From Euptelea pleiosperma (lineage: Eukaryota; Streptophyta; Magnoliopsida; Ranunculales; Eupteleaceae), in assembly GCA_035048495.1 (NCBI GenBank), contig CM068544.1:14316138-14380137 (forward strand): a stretch of 64,000 nucleotides of DNA, in the 5' to 3' direction. Positions 55,133 through 64,000 of the stretch are shown here, one piece after another. Numbering within the stretch: position 1 is the first letter of the stretch; each line of letters opens with the position of its first letter. The notes under the pieces are model-generated. The model saw nothing but the letters and a program-made list of their open reading frames with translations. It was not told where the DNA came from and ran no database searches. Position numbers and translations under genes: made by a program.

Positions 55133-57091
55133 CAACCCCCAACTAGCATATTGCCAATCCTTGGCAATTATTGTGAAATAAGTGAGCGAAAGAAGGCTAG
55201 GCATAACATACTAGAAAACTTATTTGCATTACTCAGAAAAAACTCCGTTTTGTCAGATTATTTTAAGGATTCAAGAAATCATTCACAAATTAGAACTAAT
55301 CAGCAAAATGCAACACTTCTACAAATGGACCTTCAAACAAAAGATTACTCAGACTCAGTGTGTGTGTGTGTGTTCAACATCATCCTTATTTGGCAGTAGA
55401 GATATCTGGATCTCCTTAGAGACTCTATGCCTCGACCTCAATCCTCACTTGTATACTACTCAGAAGTAAATCACTCAGAAATGGTTTTATATTTTTCTCT
55501 CAAATTATACGTAAGGAGATGAATATAAAAATTGGCAAACGTCTCACATATATAGTTTTTGAATCGAGGGTATAAGAAGATTTAAGAAGATCTCATGATT
55601 GAAATGTCATATCACTTAAGAACGTTGGATCAAACTCTATAATTTCTCTTTTCTCCATTCTCCACACTTGAGGATGGTACAAATCTAGAATCAAATAGGA
55701 CTTGCATAGGTTGTATTGAGGCTTAGGATAGGTTCAGAAAAGAAGGATATTCTGGTATTCAAAAATTCTGAGAGGGTATCTCATTATTCCTTGCAACTTT
55801 TCCAAGGGGTAATATTTTTTTGACTTTTCTTCTTTTTCTTTTTCCAATTTTTGTCTTTTTGGCTATTCTTCAACCTTTCCTTCTTCTTTTTCTGATCATG
55901 TTTCTTTTCAGCTTGAACCATTTATTTTCTTTTCTTTTTTTTTCTTTTATTAGTTTCTATCTTTTCATGATCATACCAAATACTCTTTGATCCCTCTCAG
56001 AAGTAGGTTATCATATTGAACTCTTTTTTGGGATTGGGTTTTTAGTTGATGGGTTAACAAGAAAAGGTTTTCATCAACAGGCTCAAATGGTTTCTAACGA
56101 TATAGATGTTAGGGAAGCTAAAAAGTCTGATTGGCTAAAAAAGATGGCCTATATCATTTTCTAGGGTTTGTACTTTCATCTTCGATGTCTCGAATGGATA
56201 TAGAGAAGGTTCTTTATGTAATAATCCGAATTTGATGTTGTTCTAAGTTCCATGACCAAAGCAGAGGTTAATGAGACCGCTCAATGGAAATATTAGGGGA
56301 CTTGAAGAATTGTGAGTCATCTTGTGACTCAGAATAATTTAAAACCCTCAGAAATAATGAAAAGCTCAAAAGCTCACTGGGTTAGGTCTCCACACTTGTT
56401 CTTCTTGGATCTCTGGATAATCTAAACTTCGGATAATTTTGACGTTGATATGTGAACATTTTTGCTGAATTTGAGTTTTTAAAGATTTTTCAATCCACTG
56501 TAGTAATGTTTGCTTTCAAACTGAATGAAGAGCTAATAAGTGATTTTTCAATCCACTGTAGTAATGTTTCCTTTTCAATAAATAGACTTTACGAAAAGTT
56601 TGTACTCATCATTGTAAAGGATTTGAAAAGCATTTCGAAAGTACTCAGAAAACTTTGTAAAACACAGTTTATCACCCCAAAAATACATCTTTTTCTCATT
56701 TTTCTCAATTTTTTTTTTATTTTTTTTATTTTTTCAATGAAGACATGAGTTTTGATAAATCCCCACCCCCAACTAAAATACAGCACCGTCCTCGGTGCTC
56801 AGACTGGGACAAAGATGTATGAAAACTCTGAATGTGATGCATGTTAGAGGAAGAGTTATACCAGTATGGCTGAGATTTGGTGATATCTGATGGTAGTGAG
56901 AGGAATTATACCTGCATAGCCATAATAATATATGAAATATAAGAATTATGCATGATACTCAATGACTTCTAGGAATACCGGAATTGCCTTTCCGAAAGCG
57001 CTAAGTTTTATGTCTTCAGCCAGACACAACGGGGGTGCAATTCACCCCCAACTAAGTTGGAGCTCAGAGAGACTGACAGAAACATCAGTCT
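55133..57091 (-). other. PPT and 3' non-coding region of element G
   Basis: GTTGGGGGTTG (minus) next to the LTR. The region is colinear with the 3' regions of C, D and E (GT repeat at about 55363, CCTTTCCGAAAGCGC at about 56990, GCACCGTCCTCGGTGCTC at about 56782). No long ORF and no env-like gene. Confidence 0.75.
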
Positions 57092-60000
57092 TCATATATT
57101 GGATCAATAAGATCTATCTCGAAGGTGTGAATAGATGACACGTCTAATTCTTGAAAAGGTTTGAGACACTGTCCATTGACGGAAGGTTGAATTATCCTTC
57201 GGATCCTCAACAGTTATAGCCCCATAGGGCTTGACTTCAGTAACAATAGATGGGCCTGACCATCAGGATTTCAATTTTCCAGGGAAGATGTGAAGTCTAG
57301 AATTGTAAAGTAAGACTTTCTGTCCCGGGTAGAAATCTTTCCTAAGAATGCTCTTGTCATGTATCCATTTCATTTTATCTTTATACTTTTTTGACAAGGC
57401 ATATGAATCATTTCTCAGTTCATCCAATTCATTGAGTTGTAAATTCTTTTCCTCTCCTGCTGCGTCTAAGTCGAAATTGAGTTTTTTGATCGCCCATAGG
57501 GCGCGATGCTCAATCTCAACAGGGAGATGACAAGGTTTACCATAAACCAACCAGTATGGAGACATATTCAAGGGAGTTTTATAAGCTGTTCGGTAAGCCC
57601 ATAGAGCATCTGAGAGATGTGTAGACCAGTCTTTACGAGTTGTATTGATTGTCTTCTCCAGTATCTGCTTGATTTGCCGATTGGAGACCTTGACCTGACC
57701 ACTGGTCTGCGGATGGTAAGCAAGAACAACCTTATGAGTTACACCGTACTTTTTCATTAACTTTTCAAAAACTCTATTGCAGAAATGGCTACCCCCATCA
57801 CTTGTAATGGCTTTGGGGGCTCCGAATCTTGTGAAAATGTACTCCCTCAAAAATCTCACCACAACTTGATGGTCATTGGTTCTTGTAGGAATTGCCTCAA
57901 TCCACTTAGAGACATAGTCCACAGCTAGGAGGATGAATTGGAAACCATTGGATGTAGGAAATGGCCCCATGAAATCAATACCCCACATATCGAATATCTC
58001 ATCGACTTGAATAGGGTTCAAGGGCATCATATTTCTTTGAGAAATTCTGCCAAGGTTTTGACAATTAGGGCAGGCCTTGCAGTAGATATGTGTTTCTCGA
58101 AACAGAGAAGGCCAGTAGAATCCACATTGTAGGATTTTCTCAGTCGTCTTTTTGGAACTGAAGTGACCACCACATGGTTGGTCATGACAAGAGGACAAGA
58201 TGTTTAATTGCTGAGATTCAGGGACACAGAGACGAATAATCTGGTCAGGACAGTATTTATATAAATAAGGCTCGTCCCAAGAGTAATACTTAACTCTTGC
58301 CAGGAATTGATTTTTATCCTGTTTTGACCAATGAGATGGTATTTCCTCCGTCACTAGGTAATTGACAATGTCAGCATACCATGGGGTGACGGAGATAGCG
58401 AACAGTTGTTCGTCAGGAAAAGTTTTGAAAATGGGCTGAGATTCAAAATTAGACTCTAAAGTCAGCCTTGACAAGTGATCAGCCACAACATTCTCAGTTC
58501 CTTTCTTGTCCCTGATCTCTAGATCGAATTCCTGTAATAGAAGGATCCATCTTATCAATCTCGACTTCGTCTCCTTTTTGGACATTAGATATCTCAGAGC
58601 CACATGATCCATATAAACTATGACTTTAGTGGCCAATAAGTATGGTCTGAATTTATTCAGAGCAAAAACAACGGCCAGAAGCTCTTTTTCAGTAGTGGAG
58701 TAGTTTAACTGAGCCGAGTTTAAAGTCTTGCTCGCATAGTATATCACATGCGGCATTCTGTTGACTCTTTGGCCCAAAACTACTCCAAGAGCATAGTCGG
58801 ATGCGTCACACATCACCTCAAATGGTATGGTCCAATCAGGAGGGCGGATGATGGGCGCAGAAGTAAGCTCAGATTTAAGACGCTCGAATGCCTTCACACA
58901 GTCAGCATTGAAGTCAAAAGGGCTATCCTTAGCCAAAAGACTACATAGGGGTCGAGCTATTTGGGAGAAATCCTTAATGAATCTCCTGTAGAATCTTCCA
59001 TGTCCAAGAAAAAATTGAATATCACGCACAGATTTAGGAATTGGTAGGGTCGAGATAATATCAATCTTAGCTTTGTCGACCTCAATACCCTTATCAGAAA
59101 TGACATGTCCTAGCACAATTCCTTTCTTTACCATGAAGTGGCATTTTTCCCAATTTAGGACAAGTCGCTTATCCTGACATCTTGCGAGTACCAGACTCAG
59201 ATGTTGGAGATAGTCATCGAAAGAGGATCCAAAGACGGAGAAGTCATCCATGAAAATTTCTAAGAACCGTTCGACCATGTCCGAAAATATACTCATCATA
59301 CACCTTTGAAAAGTCGCAGGTGCATTGCAGAGGCCAAAAGGCATGCAACTGTAGGCAAAAGTGCCAAAGGGACAGGTGAACGTGGTCTTCTCATGGTCCT
59401 CGGATGCAATGGGAATCTGATTATATCCTGAGTAACCATCTAGGAAGCAATAGTAGGAATGACCTGCAAGACGTTCCAACATCTGATCAATGAATGGGAG
59501 AGGGAAATGGTCCTTTCGGGTGTTGGTATTGAGCCGTCTGTAGTCAATACAGACTCTCCATCCTTTCTTTAAGCGCTGGGTCACCATTTCTCCTTGATCA
59601 TTTTCTACAACAGTGAAACCCGCCTTCTTAGGTACAACATGGATTGGACTCACCGATTTGCTATCAGAGATAGGGTAAATGATACCCGCATCTAGCAATT
59701 TTAGAATTTCATCCCGTACTACTTCTTTTAGGACTGGATTTAACCTCCTCTGGTGCTCTCTAGACGTCTTAGAGTCATCTTCAAGATAAATGTGATGTTG
59801 ACACCCAGAAGGGTCTATCCCACGAGTGTCATCAATGGTCCATCCTATGGCTGATTTGTGCTTCTTTAGCAACATAATCAGTCTCTCTTTTTGGGACGCA
59901 GATAGGGCGGAAGCAATGATGATAGGATAAGTCTCTTCAGGACCAAGATAAGCATAAGATAGGTCATAGGGTAGAGGCTTAAGCTTGAGTTTCTGATTAG

Positions 60001-61087
60001 TGGAGCTTGATTCTTCCTCCTCTACCGAGATAGAGTTGACAGTAGTAGGATCTCTGATCATGGTTAGCAGAGGCTCATACTCAACAATAGGAGGAGGAGT
60101 AGAAATCAGTGTAACTAACTCTTGGATAGTATTATCCTCAGAAATTACTGACTCCCATTGGAAGTCAGTATCAAAGTGATCTTGGCACTGTTTCAAGATA
60201 TCTTCGGTGGAGTCCTGAATTAGACTCTCAACAGCACACATTTCATCTGTCACATCGCGATCGGCATCCTGTCGCATAAGTCGAAAGATGTTAACTTCAG
60301 CCTTTAGGTTGCCGAAGGAAATTGACATATTCCCGTCCCTACACCCGATGTGTGCATTCGCGGTAGCAAGGAACGGTCGGCCTAGAATGACCGGGATTCG
60401 ATTATCCTGACACGGTTCTGTGTCAGGGATGATGAAGTCTACAGGGTAGTAAAAGTCAGCTACTTTCACTAGGACATCTTCAATAATTCCCCTTGGAATT
60501 TTGATGGACTAGTCGGCCAGCTTCAGAGTGATTTTTGTTGGCTTCATATCCTTGAGGCCTAACTGCTGGTATACCGAAAACGGTATGAGATTGACACTAG
60601 CTCCTAAGTCCAACAAAGCTGTGCAACTAAAGTTATCACCGATTTCACACTGCACAGTAGGACTTCTCGGATCCTTATGCTTAATTACACTATTGCGTTG
60701 GATGAACGCTGTAGCTTTTTCTGCCAAAAAGGCATCTTTGGGTACATGCGTACGTCGTTTGACAGTGCATAATTCTTTCAGGAATTTGGCATAGGAAGGG
60801 ATCTGTTTGATAGCAGATAAGAAGGGGATATTGATCTGGACGTCTTTGAAAATGTCTAAGATCTCTGAAAATTGCTGATCTCTTTTGTCTTGGACAAGCC
60901 TGTCAGGGAAGGGAGGCTTAATCCGACAAATAGATTTGTCCTTCGCCTTATATTTCTGTACTGGGATTGTAGATTTTGGTGCAGGCTTCGCATCATCAGA
61001 AGTGGATTTTGCAATGTGTTCCTCTATGCTCAATTTAGGAATAGGAGCGGGAGATTGTTCTGTGGGTTCTTTTACTCCCATATCCAC
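57092..61087 (-). pseudogene. pol: pol of element G, with mutated integrase
   Basis: One frame from 61087 to 57263, interrupted by CAG to TAG at 60509-60511. Basic linker (RIKPPFPDRLVQDKR), protease DLGAS (60594-60608), RT ([33 protein letters not shown] at about 59246), RNase H ([20 protein letters not shown], in which the usual YTDH is changed, and ADHLSRL). Integrase zinc finger ([10 protein letters not shown]...CPNCQ), first Asp in WGIDFMGP, second Asp codon 57797-57799, but the catalytic Glu is Lys (57689-57691, GQVKVSNR). Trp to TGA at 57263; a degenerate C-terminus continues to about 57092 (DPIYED). Confidence 0.9.
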
Positions 61088-62765
61088 AGTCTTTCCAGAT
61101 CGGAGTGTGCTAACAGCTTGTACCTCTCCTTGGTAGTTTGGATTCTGTGACTAGGAACCGACCTCATAAACTGTGCCCTTGGCATTTCCTTTAGGATTTG
61201 CAATAGGTTGGCTAGGGAAGATGCCTTTGGCTTTCTCAGCTTCTAAATTCCCGAGACGCTGCTCGAAACGCTGCATGGACTGGGTTTGCTGCACAATAAA
61301 TTATGATAGGAGGTCTTCCAGACCTGGTTTAGGAACAACTTGAGCAACCAGTTCACGATTTGAGCTCATAGGGGCAGAATAATTGTAGGATTGAGGTGCA
61401 GTTTGACTTAACTACAGATTCTAGAGATTTTGATTAGGTGCCTGTTGGCCAGAGTATTGTCCTTGCTGGAATGATCGATTCTGATTCGACGGGTATTGAT
61501 TCGTCTGGTTCTGACTCTGTTGGTACTGTCCCTGTTGCTATTGTCCCTGTTGGTATTACCTATTGGGTTGATTAAACCTAGGAGGATATGTGCTCTACAC
61601 GGGTCTTTGCTGTGGAGCAGACTGCTACCTCCAGGAGAAGTTAGGATGATTTCTCGTATCAGGATGGTATGTTTGGCTATACGAGTTCTGGGTAGGTGGT
61701 TTAAAGGTGTTAAAGACACAAACTTCTTCTTGGAATGGAGGGGCACATCCGTCATTTAAAGGAAAATTTTCAGTAGAGTGGGAGGGCTGTAAACAGATAT
61801 TACAGGGTTCCATTAGGTTTTCTTGACCTATATTCATGACTGGGGCAGAATGGTGAATAGGCTTGTGTACAGACACAGCCAGGGCAGAGACTGACTTGGT
61901 CAACTCTTGAATAAGGGATTTGAGTTCAGGGTGAACTTTTGCTTCATTTCCCATATTAGTTTTCAGGACCAGAGTATTTCGACTGAACTCATTGTCAATC
62001 GTCCAATGCTGGGAATTTTCACTTAATTCTCCCAGAAATTTGTACGCTTCAGTAAGAGTATTATGCATGAATTTTTCTTGGCACATGGATTCTACCATAG
62101 TGCGGGACTCATCAGTAAGTCCCTTGTAGAAAATATGAACCAGACTGCCTTTGTCGATACTATGATGTGGACACTTGGTCAGATGATCCTGGAATCGTTC
62201 CCAAGCTTCATAAAATTTCTCATTGGACTTTTGTCGGAAGTCCTGTATGAGTTGTTTCATTTGATTGGTACGAGTCATGGGGTAAAATTTGGACATAAAT
62301 TTTCCTATAAGTGCTTTCCAACTTGTGATAGAATTTGTAGGAAGAGAGTAAAGCCAGTCCGAGGCTCTATCCTTTAGAGAGAAAGGAAAAACTCTCAGTC
62401 TAACATTGTCATCATCAAGATTCTGATTTCTAAAGAGTAGGATGACATGTTGAAATTCCCTGATATGGGAATAGGGGTCTTCTCTGGGGGAGACCTCTAA
62501 AAGTTGGCAGCATTTGAATAGTTTGTGGCCTGATCTCAAATTGCACCACCGTAGTAGGTGGAAGAACAATGCATGATGGCGGGTTGGCCGAGATCGGCGC
62601 ATATGTCTCGATGAGGGGATGCTTGTCTGCCATGACGATGAAGGTATTTTCTCTGGAAGAGGAGGGAGGAAAGGGGGAGGGGTGATGAATAGTGGAAGAC
62701 TCCACTATAAGAGAATGACTCTCAGATCGAATCAATCTGCGATTGGATCTAGTCCAAGCGGGCAT
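61088..62765 (-). pseudogene. gag: gag of element G
   Basis: Starts at the ATG complementary to 62763-62765 (MPAWTRSNRRLIR). A one-base shift near 62484-62490 (GGGGGAGACC against GGGAGACC) moves the frame; the capsid-type domain (DRASDWLYSLPTNS, FYPMTRTNQMKQL, CPHHSIDKGSLVHIFYKGL) continues to 61625, where a stop follows SWR. The zinc knuckle is CNICLQPSHSTENF: the last Cys has become Phe. The tail joins pol in the same frame, so this copy shows no gag/pol offset. Confidence 0.85.
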
Positions 62766-64000
62766 ATGCTAAAAGAGCAAGCCTCTAGAGTCGGCAAGAG
62801 GTGTATGAAACCGAATGAGCCTAGATGATGCACACAGAGCAACAGATAATTTTAACTTAAACAATCAGGATAGTATTATGAATTATCTTGTTAGTGTAGG
62901 GATAGTGTAGATTATGACAGTGGGCGGACCACTGGTTTATCTTCAAATACCCGCCGGACTAACTTTTCACTCTGTAGGTTCTCACCAGGATACACTCTTC
63001 AAAGCAAATCCGCTAGTACTACCTCAAGTTGACTGCAAGATAATCCGAAGCCTAGACAGACGTGCGGCACATCGGCTGACTTAAGTACGCCCCGGACTAA
63101 CTGGATTTGTCAAGCATGAAGATGAGTTTTCCCAGAAGAAGAGCTAGGGTTGGTTTGTGTTCCTAATCCGACACTAGCTAATCCGACAGTATATCAAGGA
63201 GGCCACTTACGAGCTCGGTATACTTGAGTAGTAGGGACCTATGGGTGTGTTAGATAACAGGGACCCGCACTCATGGACTTAATTGACTTGATCTTTGAAG
63301 GGGTCGCTTTATGTGGAGTTTTCCTCGAACACCGATCTAAGTGGGCTCTATTCTTGATTGATTTTAAATCTTGACTGTGGTTGCACAAAAGCTGGAATGA
63401 CGAGGTGAGTGATGAAATCCCACCAGTTTCAAGTTAGAGCTGGGTTTGCTCTTTAATGTATTTTATTACGGCCAAACCAAGCAGTTCCGATAATGTTGCA
63501 AAAGCAAATAAACAATCGGCACAGTGTTTGCACAATGATCACGATCGCACTCAAGGCGAGGTGTAGAAACTTACCTGCCCATTGGCTACGCACGGTGTCC
63601 TCCATGAGATAGGGAGGGGTATCCAAATGTGCTTGGGCCCGACTCCACCTCTTTGAGCTTTCACTCCCTACTTACTTGGTAAACGCAATCCGCAATCACG
63701 TTAGTCCACAATTGTCTATGGTATGTAATTGGAAGGTATACCGCCTTTGGGGTTTCAAGAAACACTCAATGATTTAGGGCCGATATTGTGAATTAGTTCC
63801 AATTAGGGTTTAAAATTCAACTTTAGCTATTCCCGAATTAGGGTTTGGAAATATCTACTTTTGAATTACCTGGAGTTGGAAATCTTCCAATTTGAATCAA
63901 ATAACCAATGGTGATCTAACTAGAAATGGCAGAATTGAAATCTGACCCTAATTCTAAAAGGAGAGAAAATAAAGTCCTAAGTTATTACAACTTTGCACTC
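62766..64000 (-). other. partial 5' leader of element G
   Basis: Non-coding and most similar to the leader of B (5100-6604). A GTAAGT donor is present (about 63570-63575), but the acceptor-like site of A, C and F is replaced by TTTTGCAAC. The PBS would lie just beyond the right edge. Confidence 0.65.

Larger units (their letters stand above)
53464..64000 (-). mobile_element. Athila-type element G (3' LTR, pol, gag, leader)
   Basis: Minus-oriented: 3' LTR 53464-55132, PPT and 3' region to 57091, pol 57092-61087, gag 61088-62765, leader beyond. PBS and 5' LTR are outside the window. Inserted in F's integrase coding region; GGCAT (53459-53463) is the expected duplication. It is a distinct, more diverged subfamily than A, D and F, with its leader closest to B's. 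Confidence 0.87.

Noticed and set aside
55360..55372. GT microsatellite as an independent feature (also about 14250, 28158, 39228)
   Set aside because: Short and at the same place in each 3' region, so part of the element.
56452..56748. Possible env-like protein (98 codons) in G's 3' region
   Set aside because: Short, on the opposite strand to the element, AT-rich; no signal peptide plus transmembrane layout conserved in C, D or E.
1..64000. Host protein-coding genes, tRNA or rRNA genes
   Set aside because: Every long frame was traced to a retrotransposon or to LTR low-complexity sequence. A few weak exons could be missed without a homology search or RNA data.

Overview
This is plant nuclear DNA from a repeat-rich, probably pericentromeric, region. 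Every recognisable coding segment belongs to a transposable element; I found no host gene, tRNA, rRNA or CRISPR array. The dominant family is a Ty3/gypsy LTR retrotransposon of the Athila type. This rests on a gag with a capsid domain and a CX2CX4HX4C knuckle, a DLGAS protease, an FMDD reverse transcriptase, a DD35E integrase, and a primer-binding site matching the 3' end of plant tRNA-Asp (TGGCGCCGTTGCCG). LTR ends are TGATATTCGC...TTTCA in the sense direction, and LTRs are unusually long (about 1.7-3.2 kb). The species cannot be named from the sequence.

Layout, left to right (letters are my labels). A (1-5040, minus) shows gag, leader, PBS and 5' LTR; it sits in the LTR of B. B (5041-8287, plus) is a non-autonomous relative. 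Its 3' region is interrupted at 8288 by the left end of a CACTA transposon (8288-8737), which is interrupted by C (8738-24718, minus). C, also non-autonomous, contains two solo LTRs: 9559-11677 from another family, and 17066-20074 from the same family. C's right LTR is interrupted by D (24719-36108, minus), which has nearly complete gag-pol and carries a short solo LTR at 28851-29461. D's gag is broken at 36108 by the LTR of E (36109-39576, minus, truncated). E abuts H (39577-45149, plus, rearranged and non-autonomous), which lies in the 5' LTR of F (45150-53463, plus, gag-pol). F's integrase region is interrupted by G (53464-64000, minus), which runs off the right edge.

How the parts work together: A, D, F and G encode, or once encoded, the replication proteins. 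B, C and H share LTR, PBS, leader and (B and C) 3' region, but carry an ORF that has lost the capsid domain, zinc knuckle, RT, RNase H and integrase. They could therefore only have moved with proteins supplied by the autonomous copies. D, F and G are disabled by stops, frameshifts or, in G, a lost integrase catalytic Glu. A's gag is open as far as the window shows.

Points most worth a second look: the capsid-less gag subfamily; conserved splice signals inside every LTR; 20-bp tandem repeats matching the mitosis-specific activator (MSA) consensus in U3; a TATA-proximal palindrome with compensated changes; and a recurrent GGAGTTGCA/TGCAACTCC inverted repeat in the transcribed part of the LTRs.
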